A DNA stretch of 64,000 nt, taken from assembly GCF_900112645.1 (NCBI RefSeq), contig NZ_FOMO01000004.1:248001-312000 (forward strand). Direction: 5' to 3'. Source of the DNA: Phytopseudomonas straminea. Lineage in GTDB: Bacteria; Pseudomonadota; Gammaproteobacteria; Pseudomonadales; Pseudomonadaceae. Of the stretch, positions 57,668 to 64,000 are shown piece after piece. Both the position numbers and the translations under genes were made by a program. The notes under the pieces were generated by a model. It was given only the letters and a program-made list of their open reading frames with translations, did not search any database and had not been told where the DNA came from. Numbering within the stretch: position 1 is the first letter of the stretch; every line of letters starts with the position of its first letter.

Positions 57668-57961
57668 GCCACGGCTCGCGTGGCCTACAGGGGCCTCGCG
57701 AGCGAGCCACTGCTGCCCCGTTTACCTGTCTTCGACGAAAGCTGGCTGAAAGCTTCGTGCTCTAGCATCTGCTCACTGACCAACACAGATTGGTCGATGA
57801 GCTGCCGCCAGTGAGGCCCGCAGCTGCCGTCAACAAGAACAAAACAGGTAACCAACCATGCTTCGCCCCAGCTCCTCACGCCTGCTTCTTCTCCGCTCGC
57901 TTCCACGCTAGCCCTTTCGCGCATTACCCGCACCTAGCCGAATAACGTCCGGAGAAACACC
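57668..57961. other. Intergenic region before the CitMHS transporter
   Basis: 294 nt without a supported gene. It contains short palindromes around CTCGCGAGCGAG near 57698 and should hold the transporter's promoter. Confidence 0.35.
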
Positions 57962-59266
57962 ATGCTCACATTCCTTGGCTTCGCCATGGTTTCCACCTTC
58001 ATGTACCTGATCATGAGCAAACGCCTGTCGGCGTTGATCGCCCTGATCATCATCCCGATCATCTTCGCCCTGATCGGCGGCTTCGCCGCACAGATCGGCC
58101 CGATGATGCTCGAAGGCATCAGCAAGCTCGCGCCCACCGGCGTAATGCTGATGTTCGCCATCCTCTACTTCGCCATCATGATCGACTCGGGCCTGTTCGA
58201 TCCGCCCGTGCGCCTGATTCTCAAACTGGTCAAGGGTGACCCGCTGAAAGTCGCGGTCGGCACCGTGGCCCTGGCGCTGATCGTCTCCCTGGATGGCGAC
58301 GGCTCGACCACCTACATGATCTGCGTCGGCGCCATGCTGCCGCTGTACAGCCGCCTGAAAATGAGCCCGACCATCATGGCCGGCTTGATCATCATGGCCG
58401 GCGGCATCATGAACATGACCCCCTGGGGCGGCCCGACCGCCCGCGCGGCCAGTGCCCTGCACGTGGACCCGTCTGACGTGTTCGTGCCGATGATTCCCGG
58501 CATGATCGTCGGCGCCATCGTGCTGTTCGCCGTGGCGTACCTCTACGGTCTGCGTGAGCGCAAGCGTCTGGGCGTGCTGCAACTGCCGGAAGGCAAGATC
58601 ACCCAGAACGAGATCAGCGTTTCCCAGTTCCCGGAAGCCCGTCGCCCGAAACTGATCCTGATCAACGCCCTGCTGACCATCGTGCTGATGGCTACCCTGA
58701 TCGCCGGCCTGCTGCCAATGCCGGTGCTGTTCATGATCGCCTTCAGCATCGCCATGATCATCAATTACCCCTGCCTGCAGCAGCAGAAGGACCGTATATC
58801 CGCCCATGCCGGCAACGTGCTGGCGGTGGTCGGGCTGATTTTCGCGGCAGGCATCTTCACCGGCATCCTCAGCGGCACCGGCATGGTCGACGCCATGTCC
58901 AAGAGCCTGCTGGCGGTCATCCCGGACGCCCTCGGTCCGCATCTGGCGGTCATCACCGCGCTGGTGAGCATGCCGTTCACCTTCTTCATGTCCAACGATG
59001 CGTTCTACTACGGCATTCTGCCGGTGCTGAACCAGGCGGCCTCCGGCTACGGCATCAGCGCTGTGGAAATGGCCCGCGCCTCCATCGTCGGCCAACCGGT
59101 GCACCTGCTCAGTCCGCTGGTGCCGTCCACCTACCTGCTGATCGGTCTGGCCAAGATCGAATTCGGTGACCTGCAGCGCTTCACCCTGAAATGGGCGATC
59201 CTGATCTGCATGGCGATCCTGACCGCTGCTCTGGTGCTGGGGGTATTTCCGCTGTTCGGCAGCTGA
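57962..59266 (+). CDS. CitMHS-family citrate transporter
   Basis: 434 aa, about twelve membrane segments (LTFLGFAMVSTFMYLIMSKR, LIALIIIPIIFALIGGFAAQ, MLMFAILYFAIMIDSGLFDP). Family motifs include VSLDGDGSTTYMICVGAMLP, MAGGIMNMTPWGGPTARAAS and FTFFMSNDAFYYGILPVLNQ. CitM/CitH proteins take up citrate complexed with Mg or Ca together with protons. CGGAGA lies 8 nt before the ATG. A sensor-regulator pair often found beside citM is absent here. Confidence 0.93.
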   Translation: MLTFLGFAMVSTFMYLIMSKRLSALIALIIIPIIFALIGGFAAQIGPMMLEGISKLAPTGVMLMFAILYFAIMIDSGLFDPPVRLILKLVKGDPLKVAVGTVALALIVSLDGDGSTTYMICVGAMLPLYSRLKMSPTIMAGLIIMAGGIMNMTPWGGPTARAASALHVDPSDVFVPMIPGMIVGAIVLFAVAYLYGLRERKRLGVLQLPEGKITQNEISVSQFPEARRPKLILINALLTIVLMATLIAGLLPMPVLFMIAFSIAMIINYPCLQQQKDRISAHAGNVLAVVGLIFAAGIFTGILSGTGMVDAMSKSLLAVIPDALGPHLAVITALVSMPFTFFMSNDAFYYGILPVLNQAASGYGISAVEMARASIVGQPVHLLSPLVPSTYLLIGLAKIEFGDLQRFTLKWAILICMAILTAALVLGVFPLFGS

Positions 59267-59356
59267 TTTGACGAAAATTTCACATCTCTGGCGCTAGACT
59301 TCGGCATTCGTGCCGATGGCCCTGCGCCAGTTTTCTATCATCACAAGGAACCTCTA

Positions 59357-60130
59357 ATGGAATGGCTCACCAACCCGGAAATCTGGGTTGCTTTCCTGAC
59401 TCTGACGGCCCTGGAAATCGTCCTGGGTATCGACAACATCATCATGATCGCCATTCTGGTGTCGCGCATGCCGCCGCACATGCAGGCGCGCACCCGGTTC
59501 TTCGGCCTGGCCCTGGCCATGGTCACGCGCATCATGCTGCTGCTGTCCATCACCTGGATCATGCGCCTGACCACCGACCTGTTCCATGTGTTCGGCCAGG
59601 GCATTTCCGGCCGTGACCTGATCCTGTTCTTCGGCGGCCTGTTCCTGTTGTGGAAGAGCAGCACCGAGATCTACCACGGCATGGAAGGCGAGGAAGAAAG
59701 CACCGAGCAACCCTCGGGCGCCGGCAAGCAGTTCCTCGGTACCATCATCCAGATCGCCATCATCGACATCGTCTTCTCGCTGGACTCGGTCATCACCGCG
59801 GTCGGCATGGTCTCCCATGTACCGGTCATGGTCGCGGCCATCGTCGTGGCGGTCATCGTGATGATGATCTGCGCCGGCACCATCAGCGACTTCATCGAGA
59901 AGCACCCGAGCCTGAAGATCCTGGCCCTGTCGTTCCTCATCGTGGTCGGCACCGTGTTGATCGCCGAGAGCTTCGACGTGCACGTACCCAAAGGCTACGT
60001 CTACTTCGCCATGGCCTTCTCCCTGGCCGTGGAAGCGCTGAACATCCGCATGCGCACCGCCCGCCGCCGCGCCGAAGGCAAGGCCGACCCGGAGCCGGTA
60101 AAACTGCGCAAGGACGTTCCGGGGCAGTGA
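59357..60130 (+). CDS. TerC-family integral membrane protein
   Basis: 257 aa, about seven to eight helices. AAGGAA precedes the ATG. The two half-repeats each carry the acidic motif: ALEIVLGIDNIIMIAILVSR and IDIVFSLDSVITAVGMVSHV. DLILFFGGLFLLWKSSTEI and FSLAVEALNIRMRTARRRAE complete the pattern. TerC/Alx-type proteins export Mn2+ or assist metal loading of secreted proteins and confer tellurite tolerance in ter clusters; no ter genes are near. A strong terminator follows. Confidence 0.92.
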   Translation: MEWLTNPEIWVAFLTLTALEIVLGIDNIIMIAILVSRMPPHMQARTRFFGLALAMVTRIMLLLSITWIMRLTTDLFHVFGQGISGRDLILFFGGLFLLWKSSTEIYHGMEGEEESTEQPSGAGKQFLGTIIQIAIIDIVFSLDSVITAVGMVSHVPVMVAAIVVAVIVMMICAGTISDFIEKHPSLKILALSFLIVVGTVLIAESFDVHVPKGYVYFAMAFSLAVEALNIRMRTARRRAEGKADPEPVKLRKDVPGQ

Positions 60131-60151
60131 TCGGCTGACGCCGGTGCAATG

Positions 60152-60182
60152 AAAAACGGGGCCTCGACGGCCCCGTTTTTTT
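60152..60182 (+). terminator. Rho-independent terminator between terC and prfH
   Basis: Stem ACGGGGCC / GGCCCCGT, loop TCGAC, followed by seven T and preceded by five A, so it can serve both convergent genes (terC rightward, prfH leftward). Confidence 0.93.
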
Positions 60183-60188
60183 ATGCGC

Positions 60189-60815
60189 TCAGACTCGATC
60201 CGCTGCGGGCTCGAAGCGCTCACCACGAAACACCCGCTGCGGGTTGCCCCGCTCGACCTGCAGGTGCGCATCACGACGTTGCGCCCGCGCGGCATCGGCT
60301 TGCGCCTGGGCGCGCAGGGCGAGGCGCTGGGCGATCAGCAGCAGCGCCAGGCGCTTGTTGGCGTGCTGGCTGCGCTCGCTCTGCACCTTGACGCTGATGC
60401 CGCTGGCCACATGGATGGCACGCACCGCCGAGTCGGTGGTGTTGACGTGCTGGCCACCCGGCCCCGACGAGCGCAGGGTTTCGAAACGGATTTCGCCGGC
60501 CAGTTCCGGCGCTGGCGCAGTGAATTGCGCACCACCGAAGAACCAGTTCTTGCGAGCATGGCCGGGCCTGTAGGGGCTGGGGCAGATCCACTGCAGCGAA
60601 CCCGTCCAGTCACCGGCCAGCCCCTCGGCCTGCTCGCCTTCCAGCGCCAGCAATACCGAACGCAGGGTGCCGCGCCGCGGCCCCGGTTCGTCTTCGAGTA
60701 CCCGCACCGTCACGCCCAACTCGTCCGCTTCGCCCTGCAGCCTGGGTAACGCCTTGGCCACTGCCAACGCACACTCGTCCGGCCCTTGGGCCGCTGATAG
60801 CTGTAAAAGGATCAT
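60189..60815 (-). CDS. prfH: PrfH, release-factor homologue paired with RtcB
   Basis: 208 aa. ATG 60815 overlaps the rtcB stop (TGATG) and has GGAGG 9 nt upstream; an ATG three codons earlier is less well placed. It has an N-terminal [20 protein letters not shown], then [10 protein letters not shown] and a class I release-factor core with GGQ in [20 protein letters not shown], and a basic C-terminal helix. It lacks the codon-recognition domain 2 of RF1/RF2. PrfH homologues recognise ribosomes cut in the 16S decoding centre and release the nascent chain so RtcB can reseal the rRNA. Convergent with terC. Confidence 0.93.
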   Translation of the reverse strand: MILLQLSAAQGPDECALAVAKALPRLQGEADELGVTVRVLEDEPGPRRGTLRSVLLALEGEQAEGLAGDWTGSLQWICPSPYRPGHARKNWFFGGAQFTAPAPELAGEIRFETLRSSGPGGQHVNTTDSAVRAIHVASGISVKVQSERSQHANKRLALLLIAQRLALRAQAQADAARAQRRDAHLQVERGNPQRVFRGERFEPAADRV

Positions 60816-61951
60816 CAGCAGCACCCTCCTCGCGTCTTGTAGGTCAGCACCGGTTTCAGTCGCGCTAGCACGCGAACCAGCCCCGCCTCACGCAAGGCGC
60901 CGACGACTGAGTCGATGGCCTTGTAGGCCTCGGGCGCTTCCTCGTAGATCAGCGCGCGGTCGGCGCAGATCACCCGGCTACCGAGTGCGGTGCGGCTCAG
61001 TTGCTCGACGCTGTAACGCGCGGCGAGGCGATCCTTGCACTCGCTGCGCATCCATTTGCGCCCGGCGCCATGGGCCAGGGACAGCAGGCTGCGCTCATCG
61101 GCGATCGGCTGCACCAGGTAGCTGTAGTCGCCGCGCGAACCAGGGATCACCACCGCGCCCTGATCCGACGGCGTGGCGCCCTTGCGGTGCAGCCAGCCAT
61201 CGAGGCCATCGATACGCGCTGGCGAGACCAGGTTGTGGTTGATATCGAGCACCCTCTCGCCATCAGCACGCAAGCGCTCGAGCATGCGCCGGGCGATCAG
61301 CTGGCGGTTGGCTTCAGCGAAACGCAGCGCGCCGTCGTGTCGGCTCAGGTAATGGCTGCTGGCATCGCTGCCCGCCTCCAGGCCCTGATGGCCGAACAGG
61401 TCGACCTGCTCACGCAGGATCGCTTCACCGAGGCCGCGCGAGCCGCTGTGCACCAGCAACAGCAGGTGTTTACGCTCAATGTTCAAGGCTGTTAGCGCAG
61501 CATCGTCGTAGCTTTCATCGAGTTGCTGCAGTTCAGCGAAATGGTTACCGCCGCCGATGGTGCCGAGAGAGCGCTCGTGCCCCGTGACCGGCAAACCGAA
61601 CGCGCCAACCGCTTCCTGCCAGCTCTCGTCGAGTGGCAGGTCGAGGTTGCCGAGGCGCTTCTCCAGCTTGTCCAGATGCAGCTTGGCGGTCGGTATGTCC
61701 GTGCGCCACAGCGCCATGCCGCAGCCAATGTCGTTACCGACCAGCGCCGGGTAAAAACGCCCTACGGAAAAGAATGCCGCACCAACCGGGTAGCCACGCC
61801 CCGGATGCAGATCCGGCATGCCGGCCACCCGATGCATGCCCGCTAAGCGAGCGGTGGTTTCAAGTTGCTGGATCGCTTTTCCTTCGATCCAGGTGTCGTC
61901 CGCGGCGACCAATACGGCGCCGTCGGACAGATTGCGAATGCAATTGCCCAT
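60815..61951 (-). CDS. rtcB: RtcB-type RNA ligase of the RtcB2-PrfH operon
   Basis: 378 aa, the short form associated with prfH (E. coli RtcB is 408 aa). Metal and guanylate sites are visible: [12 protein letters not shown] (Cys), [13 protein letters not shown] (His), [19 protein letters not shown] (His), DINHNLVSP, and the GMP-accepting His in [16 protein letters not shown]. It joins 3'-phosphate or 2',3'-cyclic phosphate to 5'-OH RNA ends with GTP and Mn2+. Coupled to prfH by TGATG. No rtcA or rtcR is present here. A possible short leader frame lies 96 nt upstream. Confidence 0.93.
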   Translation of the reverse strand: MGNCIRNLSDGAVLVAADDTWIEGKAIQQLETTARLAGMHRVAGMPDLHPGRGYPVGAAFFSVGRFYPALVGNDIGCGMALWRTDIPTAKLHLDKLEKRLGNLDLPLDESWQEAVGAFGLPVTGHERSLGTIGGGNHFAELQQLDESYDDAALTALNIERKHLLLLVHSGSRGLGEAILREQVDLFGHQGLEAGSDASSHYLSRHDGALRFAEANRQLIARRMLERLRADGERVLDINHNLVSPARIDGLDGWLHRKGATPSDQGAVVIPGSRGDYSYLVQPIADERSLLSLAHGAGRKWMRSECKDRLAARYSVEQLSRTALGSRVICADRALIYEEAPEAYKAIDSVVGALREAGLVRVLARLKPVLTYKTRGGCC

Positions 61952-62046
61952 AGTCCAATCCTGATGGGTTGAAACAGAAAGATGTTCGGATTGGCAGGCC
62001 AGAGGCCGGGCGTTGCGGCGCCGCTAACGAGGAGCGGCGAATGCGA

Positions 62047-62088
62047 TCAAGCCAGGCGCGACCTGCAAAGGGTGATCAGCTGCTGCAT
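62047..62088 (-). CDS. Possible 13-codon leader peptide upstream of rtcB
   Basis: ATG 62088 preceded by a near-perfect site AAAGGAGG 7 nt upstream, encoding MQQLITLCRSRLA then TGA. This is the best ribosome site in the neighbourhood, yet no long gene follows it. After the stop comes a hairpin CGCCGCT / AGCGGCG (about 62022-62042) and then rtcB. The frame is also the end of a longer open stretch (to 62241) with no protein-like features. It may be a leader ORF controlling rtcB-prfH; alternatively a remnant. Confidence 0.4.
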   Translation of the reverse strand: MQQLITLCRSRLA

Positions 62089-62126
62089 GATGTGCCTCCT
62101 TTGCTGTCGGTTGAGAGAAGGCGCGC

Positions 62127-62155
62127 ATGCTAGGCGCATTGGCGCTCGCTTGCAA
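62127..62155 (-). promoter_or_regulatory. Candidate sigma-70 promoter for the rtcB-prfH operon
   Basis: On the complement: TTGCAA (62155-62150), 17-nt spacer, TAGCAT (62132-62127), each matching 4 of 6 consensus bases. The predicted start of transcription is about 30 nt before the leader ATG. A weaker sigma-54-like string (CTGGC, then TTGCG with correct spacing, 62184-62200) lies further upstream. Confidence 0.35.
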
Positions 62156-62348
62156 CAGAGCACGGTGATTGACTGACGCACCGCGCAACCTGCCGGCCAG
62201 GCGGCGGTCCACTCCTTGCTTGGCAACCTGCGCTTCTCCAACTACAGCTTGTAATAGGCAGCGGTGTTGGTGACCACACCTGCGCGAACGCCGTCATCGG
62301 CAGTATCCCAAGTACCGGGATCGAATCTGCATATCAGGGAGATGCGTG
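62156..62348. other. Divergent promoter region between rtcB leader and the Na/Pi gene
   Basis: No gene was found on either strand. The right end carries GGGAG, the ribosome site of the Na/Pi gene. Confidence 0.35.
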
Positions 62349-63992
62349 ATGTTGACGCTGCTCAATCTGTTGTCCGCCATTGCCCTGCTCATCTGGGGCA
62401 CCCATATCGTGCGCACCGGCATCCTGCGGGTGTACGGCTCGCAGTTGCGCCGCGTGCTCAGCCACAACGTCGGCAAGCGGCCGATGGCCTTCGTCGCCGG
62501 CATCGCCGTGACCGCGCTGGTGCAGAGCAGCAACGCCACGGCGCTGCTGGTCACCTCGTTCGTGGGCCAGGGCCTGATGGCGCTGACCCCGGCGCTGGCG
62601 ATCATGCTTGGCGCCGATGTCGGCACCGCGCTGATGGCCCGGGTGCTGACCTTCGACCTCAGCTGGCTGTCGCCGCTGCTGATCTTTCTCGGCGTGGTGT
62701 TCTTCCTGTCGCGCAAGCAGACCCGCGCCGGCCAGCTCGGCCGCGTGGGCATCGGCCTGGGCCTGATGATCCTCGCCCTGCAGTTGATCGTCACCGCCGC
62801 CACGCCAATCACCGAGGCCAAGGGCATCCACGTGCTGTTCGCCTCGCTGACCGGCGATGTGCTGCTCGATGCGGTGGTTGGCGCGCTGTTCGCGCTGATT
62901 TCCTACTCCAGCCTGGCTGCGGTTCTGCTCACCGCCACGTTGACCGGCTCCGGGGTGATCGGCCTGCCGGTGGCCATCGGCCTGGTGATCGGCGCCAACA
63001 TCGGCAGCGGCGTGCTGGCCTTTCTCAACGCCAGTATGCAGAGCCAAGCCGGCCGCCGCGTGGCCCTGGGCAGCCTGCTCTACAAGCTGATCGGCCTGAT
63101 TCTGGTGATCCCGGTGCTCGACCCGCTGGCGCACTGGCTGGACAGCCTGAACTGGCACCCGGCCGAGCTGGTGATCGGCTTCCACGTGCTCTACAACACC
63201 CTGCGCTGCCTGCTGATGCTGCCGACCCTGAATCTGATGGCGCGCTTCTGCAACTGGCTGCTGCCCGACCGCCCGGACGTCAACGCTGTCGCCAAGCCCC
63301 GCCACCTCGACACTACCGCGCTCTCCACACCCACCCTGGCGCTGGCCAATGCGGTGCGCGAGACACTGCGCATCGGCGATCTGGTCGACACCATGCTCGG
63401 CCATCTGCAGGATGCCCTGCGAGGCAGCCAGCCGATCCTCGCCAAGGACCTGCGCCGTATCGACGACGACATCGATGCGCTGTACAACGCGGTGAAGCTC
63501 TACCTCGCCCAGGTGTCCCAGGAAGACTTGAGCGAAACCGACCGCCATCGCTGGGCCGAGATCATCGAGTTCTCCTCGAATCTGGAGCGCTCGGGTGATC
63601 TGATCGAGCGCATGCTCGGCAAGATCCAGGACGAGAAAACCGCCCAGCGCCATGCCTTCTCCGACAGTGGCCTGGAGGAACTCATCGCCCTGCACGAGCG
63701 CCTGCTCGGCAACCTGCGCCTGGGCCTGTCGGTGTTCTTCTCGGCTGACGCCGATGCCGCACGGCAACTGCTGCGCGAGAAGCGCCGCTTCCGCATCCAG
63801 GAGCGCCGGCTCACCCATTTACATGTCGAACGTCTGCATAAGCAGGTGGTCAAGAGTCTGGAAACCAGCTCTCTGCACCTGGAACTGATCGACGACATGA
63901 AACGCCTCAACTCGCTGTTTTGCGCAAGCGCCTACGCCGTACTTGGTAACCAGGACACCGGCGCCCTGCTCGCCGAAGAGGGTGGCGAATAG
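62349..63992 (+). CDS. Na/Pi cotransporter (NptA/YjbB-like) with PhoU-like domain
   Basis: 547 aa. ATG 62349 (a GTG one codon earlier is possible); GGGAG 6-8 nt upstream. Two repeated membrane blocks with the QSS motif, the first TALVQSSNATALLVTSFVGQ and the second RALISYSSLAAVLLTATLTG-like region, within residues 1-300; LGADVGTALMARVL and VIGANIGSGVLAFLNASM match the family. The C-terminal 220 residues form a PhoU-like helical domain (LSTPTLALANAVRETLRIGD, IIEFSSNLERSGDLIERMLG, ERLHKQVVKSLETSSLHLEL). These proteins move phosphate, mostly outward in bacteria, under Pi excess. Confidence 0.9.
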   Translation: MLTLLNLLSAIALLIWGTHIVRTGILRVYGSQLRRVLSHNVGKRPMAFVAGIAVTALVQSSNATALLVTSFVGQGLMALTPALAIMLGADVGTALMARVLTFDLSWLSPLLIFLGVVFFLSRKQTRAGQLGRVGIGLGLMILALQLIVTAATPITEAKGIHVLFASLTGDVLLDAVVGALFALISYSSLAAVLLTATLTGSGVIGLPVAIGLVIGANIGSGVLAFLNASMQSQAGRRVALGSLLYKLIGLILVIPVLDPLAHWLDSLNWHPAELVIGFHVLYNTLRCLLMLPTLNLMARFCNWLLPDRPDVNAVAKPRHLDTTALSTPTLALANAVRETLRIGDLVDTMLGHLQDALRGSQPILAKDLRRIDDDIDALYNAVKLYLAQVSQEDLSETDRHRWAEIIEFSSNLERSGDLIERMLGKIQDEKTAQRHAFSDSGLEELIALHERLLGNLRLGLSVFFSADADAARQLLREKRRFRIQERRLTHLHVERLHKQVVKSLETSSLHLELIDDMKRLNSLFCASAYAVLGNQDTGALLAEEGGE

Positions 63993-64000
63993 TGCGGGCC

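Noticed and set aside
62047..62241. 64-codon leftward ORF ending in the putative leader peptide
   Set aside because: Only its last 13 codons follow a ribosome site; the upstream part is Arg/Cys-rich without protein-like features and overlaps the likely promoter.

Overview
The window is a 64-kb, high-GC, densely packed piece of a Pseudomonas chromosome. Gene order from ladS-thiD-thiE-hemL through miaB-phoH-ybeY-corC-lnt-leuS-lptE-holA-arfA to a membrane lytic transglycosylase matches, as I remember it, the P. aeruginosa PAO1 block around PA3974-PA3992. Other blocks (dapD-csdA-csdE, ndvB/dapE, pntAA-AB-B) are pseudomonad too but lie elsewhere in PAO1. The Mn-catalase/YciE pair, the REP-type hairpins and the short terminal-inverted-repeat elements suggest the mendocina/oleovorans side of the genus (inference). 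No tRNA, rRNA, phage, CRISPR array or complete IS was seen.

Layout. 1-4.3 kb: stress and envelope genes: a partial heme-oxygenase-like enzyme, an Mn-catalase split by a one-base frameshift, YciE, a small gene interrupted by an octanucleotide repeat, a DUF4142 protein and a DUF1264 lipoprotein. 4.3-11.2 kb: LadS sensor kinase, a siderophore-type binding protein, thiamine (thiDE) and heme (hemL) synthesis. 11.4-25.5 kb: housekeeping block for tRNA and rRNA maturation (miaB, phoH, ybeY), lipoprotein and LPS assembly (lnt, lptE), leuS, holA, ribosome rescue factor arfA and a lytic transglycosylase. 25.6-38.2 kb: acyl-CoA dehydrogenase, Na+/H+ antiporter, dapD and dapE (lysine), the csdA-csdE-tcdA sulfur-transfer/tRNA group, NdvB-like glucan synthase, rlmA. 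38.2-45.1 kb: proton-translocating transhydrogenase, DUF1127, two tandem DUF2388 genes and a large DUF4105 protein with an HExxH motif. 45.2-50 kb: a PmrAB/QseBC-type two-component system divergent from a PepSY / cytochrome b561 / sulfatase-fold operon. 50-57.7 kb: metallophosphoesterase, MobA-like and XdhC proteins, an orphan receiver, an NIT-domain chemoreceptor, GFA protein, AEC transporter. 57.9-64 kb: CitMHS transporter, TerC, the rtcB-prfH RNA/ribosome repair operon and a Na/Pi cotransporter-like protein.

The most interesting signals are: (1) five 166-335-bp elements with terminal inverted repeats, each flanked by a TNA duplication (four exact, one degenerate), with the duplicated trinucleotide being an in-frame stop codon of the neighbouring gene every time; (2) two separate ribosome-rescue systems, an unannotated 50-codon arfA with a perfect hairpin inside its reading frame, and an rtcB-prfH operon preceded by a possible 13-codon leader ORF; (3) a 6x octanucleotide repeat that places stops inside a small gene; (4) the single-base frameshift in the Mn-catalase gene.
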